From contig DIQY01000120.1 in the NCBI GenBank assembly GCA_002424295.1, forward strand, positions 1-10,313: a stretch of 10,313 nucleotides of DNA. Direction: 5' to 3'. Position numbers and translations under genes: made by a program. Of this stretch, positions 5,855-10,313 are shown one piece after another. The notes below the pieces were generated by a model, which worked only from the letters and a program-made list of their open reading frames with translations, had not been told where the DNA came from and searched no databases. The stretch's first letter is position 1; each line of letters begins with the position of its first letter. Source of the DNA: Ruminococcaceae bacterium UBA5450 (lineage in GTDB: Bacteria; Bacillota; Clostridia; Oscillospirales; Acutalibacteraceae).

Positions 5855-6706
5855 ATGAAAAAAATGAAAATGTTTGCAGCTTTTGCTTTAGCAGCTGCTA
5901 TGATCGCTGGCTGCACCGCTTGCGGCGGCAGCTCTTCCAGCAGTGCTGCTTCTTCTACAGCAGCTTCTGGTACAACCACTTCTGCAGCTTCTGCGGCTTC
6001 GGATAGTGCCGTTGCTAAAATTAAGGCAGCGGGTAAGATCACGATGGTAACGAACGCAGAGTTTGAGCCTTTTGAGTACAAAGACAACGACAAGATTGTT
6101 GGTATCGATGTAGATATTGCACAGAAGGTTGCAGATAAACTTGGAGTCAAACTTGAAATCACCGATATTGCATTTGATTCTTGCGTACCGAGTGTTCAGA
6201 CCGGAAAAGCTGATTTCAGTGCGGCAGGTTTGAGCGTAACGGAAGATCGGCTTAAGAATGTTGATTTTACGGATACTTATTATAATGCTTCTCAGGCAAT
6301 CATTGTTAAGAAGGGTAGCGATATTAAGAGCCGTACCGATTTGAACGGAAAAACCGTTGGTGTGCAGCAGGGAACTACCGGTGATATTTATTGCACGAAC
6401 GAAGATGGTTCCAGCGACATTAAAGTTAGCGAAGTAAAACGTTATCCTAAGGGAATGGATGCAATTTCCGATATGATTGCAGGACGGATTGATGCAGTTG
6501 TTATTGATAATTTCCCGGCTGAAAAATATGTATCCAAGAATTCAGATAAGATTCAAAAGCTGGATGAGGCACTAACAGAAGAAACCTATGCGATTGCAGT
6601 ACCGAAGAACAGCGACCTCAAAGAAACAATCAATGGAATCATTAAAGAACTGAACGACAGCGGAGAAATGGATAAGATTGTCAGCCAATATATCAGTGCG
6701 GACTAA
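5855..6706 (+). CDS. Amino-acid ABC transporter substrate-binding lipoprotein
   Basis: Extracellular solute-binding protein, family 3 (SBP_bac_3), which captures an amino acid and delivers it to the permease. The 283 residues begin with a lipoprotein signal peptide whose lipobox IAGC gives C20 as the lipidated residue. A Ser/Ala/Thr-rich linker covers about 26-52, and the binding domain starts at IKAAGKITM. Ligand-site landmarks are FEPFEY, GIDVDIAQKVADKLG, AGLSVTEDRLKNVDFTDTYY (R132 is the expected carboxylate clamp) and VVIDN (D218, expected amino-group contact). The ATG at 5855 has GGAGG at 5842-5846; the in-frame TTG at 5828 would place the ribosome-binding site inside the gene and spoil the signal peptide. 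It is the first gene of a three-gene importer. Polar amino acid or cystine specificity cannot be decided from motifs. Confidence 0.95.
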   Translation: MKKMKMFAAFALAAAMIAGCTACGGSSSSSAASSTAASGTTTSAASAASDSAVAKIKAAGKITMVTNAEFEPFEYKDNDKIVGIDVDIAQKVADKLGVKLEITDIAFDSCVPSVQTGKADFSAAGLSVTEDRLKNVDFTDTYYNASQAIIVKKGSDIKSRTDLNGKTVGVQQGTTGDIYCTNEDGSSDIKVSEVKRYPKGMDAISDMIAGRIDAVVIDNFPAEKYVSKNSDKIQKLDEALTEETYAIAVPKNSDLKETINGIIKELNDSGEMDKIVSQYISAD

Positions 6707-6726
6707 TTAAAAATTAACATCTGATT

Positions 6727-6764
6727 AAACCGCAGGACGTGCCAGAATCGCCGTCCTGCGGTTT
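6727..6764 (+). promoter_or_regulatory. Intercistronic 13-bp stem-loop between binding protein and permease
   Basis: AAACCGCAGGACG (6727-6739) pairs perfectly with CGTCCTGCGGTTT (6752-6764) around a 12-nt loop. Only three T follow, so it is a poor full terminator. Such hairpins after the binding-protein gene in import operons (as between malE and malF in E. coli) commonly protect the upstream mRNA and reduce downstream expression, giving excess binding protein. That role is inferred here. Confidence 0.75.
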
Positions 6765-6791
6765 GGTGTTCAAAAGGGGGAAGAAAACCCT

Positions 6792-7496
6792 ATGGGTTTT
6801 TGGAATGATCTTAGCGCCAGATTATTTGATGATTTTATCCGTCAGAATCGGTATCTGTATCTGGTCAAAGGACTTGGAAATACGCTGTTGATCACAGCAG
6901 GAGCTTTGTTGATTGGTGTGATTTTGGGCGTTTTAGTTGCTCTTGTGCGTGTGGCGTATGGCAATGGACAGCGCAGCTGGTGGATTCGTGTTTTGAATGC
7001 AGTTTGCGGTCTTTACCTGACAGTTATTCGCGGTACGCCTATGGTAGTGCAGCTGATGATTATGTATTTTGCGATTCTGACTAGTGGCGCGCCTCTGGTG
7101 ATTGCAGTCCTATCATTTGGAATTAATTCCGGTGCTTATGTGGCTGAAGTAATCCGCAGTGGAATTCAGTCGGTGGATCGCGGTCAAACAGAAGCAGGAC
7201 GTTCTCTGGGGCTGAGTCAAAAGCAGACGCTCATTAAAATCATTTTGCCGCAGGCATTTAAAAATGTAGCTCCTGCGGTGTTTAATGAATTTATCGCACT
7301 TTTAAAAGAGACTTCTGTTGCCGGATATGTTGGCATCCAAGATTTGACCAAGGGCGGCGATATTATTCGTTCCATTACCTATGATGCGTTCCCGCCACTT
7401 CTTGCAGTTGCTCTGATCTATCTGCTGATTGTGATTGGGCTTACAGCAATCCTGCATCATATTGAAAGGAGGCTGGCAAGAAGTGATCTCCGTTAA
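6792..7496 (+). CDS. Amino-acid ABC transporter permease
   Basis: Inner-membrane subunit of the HisM/GlnP family (BPD_transp_1), 234 residues, with about five membrane segments (roughly 29-53, 80-97, 100-120, 163-183 and 200-223). The family signature TVIRGTPMVVQLMIMYF is at 77-93. The cytoplasmic EAA loop that docks on the ATPase is EAGRSLGLSQKQTLIKIILPQ at about 134-154. The ATG at 6792 follows a GGGGGAAG run at 6776-6783, a slightly long spacing. It is downstream of the binding protein across the stem-loop, and its last 14 bases overlap the ATPase gene. One permease gene implies a homodimeric membrane core. Confidence 0.95.
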   Translation: MGFWNDLSARLFDDFIRQNRYLYLVKGLGNTLLITAGALLIGVILGVLVALVRVAYGNGQRSWWIRVLNAVCGLYLTVIRGTPMVVQLMIMYFAILTSGAPLVIAVLSFGINSGAYVAEVIRSGIQSVDRGQTEAGRSLGLSQKQTLIKIILPQAFKNVAPAVFNEFIALLKETSVAGYVGIQDLTKGGDIIRSITYDAFPPLLAVALIYLLIVIGLTAILHHIERRLARSDLR

Positions 7497-8217
7497 AAAT
7501 CTTCATAAATCGTTCCGTACGATGAATGGTACGGTAGAAGTGCTCAAAGGCATCAATCAAGAAATTGTAGATGGAGAAAAAGTGGTTATCATTGGGCCTT
7601 CCGGTTCCGGTAAAAGTACTTTTTTGCGCTGTATGAATCTGCTGGAGATGCCAACCAGCGGAGAAATTTGGTTTGATGGAAAAAGGATCAATGTGCCTGG
7701 AGTCGATGTCGACGCGGTTCGCCGCCAAATGGGCATGGTATTCCAGCATTTTAACCTTTTCCCGCATTTAACGGTACGGCAAAATATCACGTTGGCTCCT
7801 GTGATGTTGAAGCTAAAAACACAGGACGAGGCTAATGAAAGGGCAATGCAGCTCCTGAAACGAATTGGACTTCCGGATAAAGGAGATTCTTATCCTTCTC
7901 AGCTTTCCGGAGGACAAAAGCAGAGGATTGCAATTATCCGTGCTTTAGCGATGGACCCGAAAATGATGCTGTTTGATGAACCGACCAGTGCTCTGGATCC
8001 TGAGATGGTTGGCGAAGTGCTGCAGGTTATGAGAGAGCTTGCCCAAGAGGGCATGACAATGGCCGTTGTAACTCACGAAATGAATTTTGCCAAAGAAGTT
8101 GCAACGCGGGTGCTGTTTGTCGATGACGGTCAGGTTTTAGAAGAGGCGCCGCCGGAAGAATTTTTTGAAAATCCAAAACATCCCCGTTTAAAGGATTTTC
8201 TTTCAAAAGTTCTTTAA
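7483..8217 (+). CDS. Amino-acid ABC transporter ATP-binding protein
   Basis: Nucleotide-binding subunit of the polar amino-acid importer (GlnQ/HisP type), 244 residues, peripheral at the inner face of the membrane. Walker A is GPSGSGKST (G38-T46), the Q-loop is MGMVFQHFNLFPHLTV, the signature is LSGGQKQR (141-148), Walker B is MMLFDEPTSALDPE (D165, catalytic E166) and the switch histidine is H198 in VVTHEM. I chose GTG at 7483: AAAGGAGG lies at 7465-7472, and the protein then starts MISVKNLHKSF, as family members do. An in-frame upstream start at 7435 would add 16 permease-overlapping residues. The 14-nt overlap with the permease stop suggests translational coupling. Confidence 0.96.
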   Translation: MISVKNLHKSFRTMNGTVEVLKGINQEIVDGEKVVIIGPSGSGKSTFLRCMNLLEMPTSGEIWFDGKRINVPGVDVDAVRRQMGMVFQHFNLFPHLTVRQNITLAPVMLKLKTQDEANERAMQLLKRIGLPDKGDSYPSQLSGGQKQRIAIIRALAMDPKMMLFDEPTSALDPEMVGEVLQVMRELAQEGMTMAVVTHEMNFAKEVATRVLFVDDGQVLEEAPPEEFFENPKHPRLKDFLSKVL

Positions 8218-8290
8218 TGGACAGGGGGGATTTTTCAATTTGGATCGTCTGAAACTCCTTTTCTTTTCATAAAAAATATGATACGATTTA

Positions 8291-8319
8291 GAGTACGGAG
8301 AAATCCGCACTCTTTTTTT
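8291..8319 (+). terminator. Terminator of the ABC operon
   Basis: GAGTACGGA (8291-8299) and TCCGCACTC (8304-8312) pair with one internal A-C mismatch around a GAAA loop, followed by seven T (8313-8319). It ends the importer transcript. The whole 160-base gap (8218-8377) otherwise holds only AT-rich sequence and the ribosome-binding site AAGGGGAG (8362-8369); no convincing promoter for the following gene was seen. Confidence 0.8.
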
Positions 8320-8377
8320 ATGGAATTAAAAAGGACAAGCCTTTTCGTGAAAGAGACTTGGAAGGGGAGTATCAGCT

Positions 8378-9277
8378 ATGCCTGCAGCAATTACACATTA
8401 TCTGCAGTCCCAAAAAGTTTTGGAAGAAATGAAAAAGGAAAACATCCAGGTCCAAAATAGTGATGCGTTTCTTTGGGGCGCACAGGGACCGGATTTCCTT
8501 TTTACACATCGTTATTTGCCGTGGCAAAGGGGAAAAAGTCTTTGTCCATGGGGAGGAAAAATTCATCGGGAAGCTCCCGAACCTTTTTTTCGTGCGCTGC
8601 GTAATGTTTGTGGCCAGATGCCGGGTAGTTTGATGCGTTCCTATGCTTATGGATTTTTATGCCATTATTCTTTGGATCGGACTGCTCATCCATATGTGTA
8701 TTATTGGGCTAATTTTTTAAAGGAAAAAGATCCTTCTCAGGACTTGAGTGTTTATCACAATGAGATTGAATCCGCTCTGGATACCATTGTTTTAAGGAGT
8801 GAATTAGGGGAACTTCCTGTTGATTTTCCGCTGACTCGTACGGTTCCGCAGGATGAGACAGTTCAACAAAAGATTGCAGAGCTTTATCAGCAGGTCATTT
8901 TATCGGCTTATGGGAAAAAAGTATCCCAAGAGGCTCTTTATCAGGCAACAAAAGATTGTCGCACGGCTTTTCGCCTTTTGACTGATAAAACCGGTTTAAA
9001 ACGTGCCTTTTTGAGAAAAATCGAACATTCAGGAAAAATGGTTACCAGCCATATTCGCCCTATTATGGAAGATGAAAATTTTGATTACGCCAATATTTTA
9101 CTGGCACCGTGGTCATGGGAGGGAGCGGAAGGAAATGGAAGCTTTTTTGACTTGGTTGATCAGTCGGTAGAAGACAGCATGGAATTAATTCGTCATTTCT
9201 TTTCTACAGACGATTTTCATGAATTTACAGAGGACAGAAATTTTGAAGGGAGAGTTATTTTAAGTGAATCAGATTAA
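8378..9277 (+). CDS. Zinc-dependent phospholipase C-like protein
   Basis: Looks like the zinc-dependent phospholipase C fold (PF00882 type), 299 residues, all-helical, with no signal peptide or membrane segment, so probably cytosolic. Candidate metal ligands follow the family pattern: H7 in MPAAITHY, D39 and H44 in GAQGPDFLFTHR, H96 and D100 in FLCHYSLDRTAHP (also H104), and H127/E131 in VYHNEIES. Secreted clostridial alpha-toxins share this fold, but they carry a signal peptide and often a C2-like domain, both absent here. This looks like the housekeeping cytosolic relative found in many Clostridia, whose substrate is unknown to me. The ATG at 8378 has AAGGGGAG with 8-nt spacing. The gene overlaps luxS by 14 nt, so both should be made from one mRNA. 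Confidence 0.85.
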   Translation: MPAAITHYLQSQKVLEEMKKENIQVQNSDAFLWGAQGPDFLFTHRYLPWQRGKSLCPWGGKIHREAPEPFFRALRNVCGQMPGSLMRSYAYGFLCHYSLDRTAHPYVYYWANFLKEKDPSQDLSVYHNEIESALDTIVLRSELGELPVDFPLTRTVPQDETVQQKIAELYQQVILSAYGKKVSQEALYQATKDCRTAFRLLTDKTGLKRAFLRKIEHSGKMVTSHIRPIMEDENFDYANILLAPWSWEGAEGNGSFFDLVDQSVEDSMELIRHFFSTDDFHEFTEDRNFEGRVILSESD

Positions 9278-9722
9278 AAGTTTTTGTGTGAACCATGATG
9301 TATTAACGCCTGGCATTTATACTTCTCGTATTGATGGGGATATTACGACTTATGATATTCGTATGCGCAGACCAAATCATCCGCCATTTTTGGAAAATGC
9401 CGCGCTGCATACGATTGAGCATTTGTTTGCAACTTTTGCCCGCAACAGTGCTTATTCCGACCAAGTTATTTATTTTGGACCAATGGGTTGTCGTACAGGA
9501 TTCTATTTTTTGGTGCGCAATCTTCCTCCTCAAACAGCAATTAATTTAATTATCGAGATTTTTCAAAAGATCGCTCTTTATCAGGGAGAGATCCCAGGAG
9601 CAAAAGCGAAAGAATGCGGAAACTATAAGGAACACGATTTAAATGGAGCAATTTGGGAATCAAAGAATTTTTTGCCTGTCATTAAACACTGGACTGTTCA
9701 AAATTTACAATACAAACAATAA
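9264..9722 (+). CDS. luxS: S-ribosylhomocysteine lyase
   Basis: Metalloenzyme splitting S-ribosylhomocysteine into homocysteine and 4,5-dihydroxy-2,3-pentanedione, the precursor of the AI-2 signal. It recycles the by-product of SAM-dependent methylation after the Pfs nucleosidase. The 152 residues are the normal length. HTIEH gives metal ligands H49 and H53 and the active-site E52; GPMGCRTGFYF carries the catalytic C76; and AKECGNYKEHDL gives the third metal ligand C118. The start is GTG at 9264, inside the end of the phospholipase-like gene, with AAGGGAGAG at 9246-9254. No partner such as pfs is in view, and no terminator is evident after it. Confidence 0.97.
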   Translation: MNQIKSFCVNHDVLTPGIYTSRIDGDITTYDIRMRRPNHPPFLENAALHTIEHLFATFARNSAYSDQVIYFGPMGCRTGFYFLVRNLPPQTAINLIIEIFQKIALYQGEIPGAKAKECGNYKEHDLNGAIWESKNFLPVIKHWTVQNLQYKQ

Positions 9723-9761
9723 AAGACAAATTCCGTTGTAGAAATTGACAATTAAAAATGG

Positions 9762-9790
9762 TTGCAAAATTGTAATCTTTGCGGTAGAAT
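9762..9790 (+). promoter_or_regulatory. Sigma-A promoter of the last gene
   Basis: TTGCAA (9762-9767), a 17-nt spacer and TAGAAT (9785-9790), with the start point expected near 9797. An overlapping TATAAT (9790-9795) lacks a well-placed -35. An upstream TTGACA (9745-9750) has no proper -10 at 16-18 nt. The leader to the ATG is about 64 nt and is largely taken up by the dyad repeats. Confidence 0.65.
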
Positions 9791-9797
9791 ATAATTC

Positions 9798-9833
9798 ATT
9801 ACAAATATGTAATACAAATTACGAATGCGTAAT
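9798..9833. promoter_or_regulatory. Tandem dyad operator-like element, ATTAC/GTAAT half-sites
   Basis: Two perfect 16-bp dyads, ATTACA-AATA-TGTAAT (9798-9813) and ATTACG-AATG-CGTAAT (9818-9833), lie 20 bp apart centre to centre. Their half-sites alternate at starts 9798, 9809, 9818 and 9829, so the middle pair also forms a dyad. A further TGTAAT sits in the promoter spacer at 9771-9776. Placement from about +1 to +37 fits a repressor binding cooperatively on one helix face. The regulator is unknown. Confidence 0.6.
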
Positions 9834-9860
9834 ATATTCTATATGCAAGGAGGAGCAATC

Positions 9861-10313
9861 ATGAGAAATCCAATCGGAGACCGTCGTTCTCATAGTGATC
9901 ATTCTTTTCTTTCTCAGGCAGGCCGTGAGACAGAAACCTATTTTTCTGCGGAGAACGACTGGCAGAAAGAGAGTTTTTCTGCCACGTTTCGGGATCGAAG
10001 AGTACGCTATGCGGCCAGCCTTTTAGTAGTAGCTTGTTTGATTGGCGGCATACATCTGATGACACCTAGAATTACCGCTTATGCGTCGGTACAAAAAGCA
10101 TCTCAAAATCAGGAAGTACAAACAGCTGCTTCTGATTTGAAAATTAATACAAATCAGACTTATGTGCCTGCTTTTCGAGCAACGCCGTCTTCCGTATCGG
10201 ATCACCTTTCTTCTTCAGCAGATAATCTACTTTTACAAAAGGACCAGCAGATCGGGGTTGACAGCTGCGGGCTGTATATAGATGGAAACTTCGTAGGTGC
10301 AGTAAAAGAGGAA
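9861..10313 (+). CDS. Membrane-anchored extracytoplasmic protein, N-terminal part; probable M23-type peptidase
   Basis: An open frame of 151 codons runs off the window end. It starts at ATG 9861 with AAGGAGGAG at 9847-9855. About 48 mainly polar, charged residues are followed by one membrane segment (about 51-68, LLVVACLIGG at its core) and then a Ser/Thr/Gln-rich extracytoplasmic stretch, which suggests a single-pass N-in anchor. The last visible residues, SCGLYIDGNFVGAV, resemble the domain that precedes G5/LysM and M23 metallopeptidase domains in many clostridial cell-wall hydrolases, where YVDGxFVGAV-like motifs are common. No catalytic motif is inside the window, so the peptidase assignment is inference. 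Its own promoter and dyad operator separate it from luxS. Confidence 0.6.
   Translation, partial: MRNPIGDRRSHSDHSFLSQAGRETETYFSAENDWQKESFSATFRDRRVRYAASLLVVACLIGGIHLMTPRITAYASVQKASQNQEVQTAASDLKINTNQTYVPAFRATPSSVSDHLSSSADNLLLQKDQQIGVDSCGLYIDGNFVGAVKEE

Noticed and set aside
8240..8272. Ten-codon frame TTG-GAT-CGT... after the ABC ATPase with an AGGGGGG run upstream
   Set aside because: It is very short, has a TTG start and no conserved feature; a purine run in this genome is not enough evidence.
8277..8287. TATGAT/TACGAT as -10 boxes for the phospholipase-luxS pair
   Set aside because: No acceptable -35 lies at 16-18 nt, and transcripts would start directly in the terminator hairpin.
8378..9277. 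Secreted alpha-toxin-like virulence phospholipase
   Set aside because: There is no signal peptide or C-terminal membrane-binding domain; it starts directly with the THY motif typical of cytosolic relatives.
9771..9833. WalR-type direct repeat before the putative cell-wall hydrolase
   Set aside because: The half-site TGTAAT occurs, but two copies in the same direction with a 5-nt gap do not; the arrangement is inverted.

Overview
The window looks like chromosomal DNA of a low-to-moderate GC, endospore-forming Clostridia, probably of the Oscillospiraceae/Ruminococcaceae type. This rests on the rpmA-obgE-mrnC order, purine-rich GGAGG ribosome-binding sites, frequent GTG/TTG starts, the Firmicutes style of each protein and one sporulation-type promoter. 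The genus is not identified. No tRNA, rRNA, CRISPR array, insertion sequence or phage gene was seen. Most of the window is ordinary core genome; the less ordinary material lies in small intergenic elements and one low-complexity small gene.

Layout. Positions 1-45 are the last codons of rpmA (ribosomal protein L27). A terminator hairpin follows, then obgE (ribosome-assembly GTPase) and mrnC (Mini-ribonuclease III, 23S rRNA maturation), forming a ribosome-biogenesis block. A two-way terminator separates mrnC from a converging small minus-strand gene for a Gln/Asn/Ser/Lys repeat protein, which has a strong ribosome-binding site and a good match to a forespore (sigma-G/F) promoter. Divergent from it is an RsmF-like rRNA m5C methyltransferase. 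Next come ilvE (branched-chain aminotransferase) with a clear sigma-A promoter, and an RluA-family pseudouridine synthase whose ribosome-binding site directly abuts a terminator.

Positions 5776-8319 hold a complete polar amino-acid ABC importer: promoter, lipoprotein binding protein, a 13-bp intercistronic stem-loop, permease, ATPase (14-nt overlap) and terminator. Then a cytosolic zinc-dependent phospholipase C-like protein is translationally coupled, by another 14-nt overlap, to luxS (S-ribosylhomocysteine lyase, which recycles methyl-cycle by-product to homocysteine and AI-2 precursor). The window ends in the first 151 codons of a membrane-anchored protein resembling clostridial M23-type cell-wall peptidases. 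Its promoter is followed by four alternating ATTAC/GTAAT half-sites that look like an operator.

How it works together: three RNA/ribosome-modifying enzymes (MrnC, RsmF-like, RluA-like) and ObgE lie within 6 kb, followed by amino-acid metabolism and uptake (ilvE, ABC importer, luxS). The best leads for new biology are the putative forespore repeat protein, the dyad operator upstream of the last gene, and the terminator placed against the rluA-like gene.
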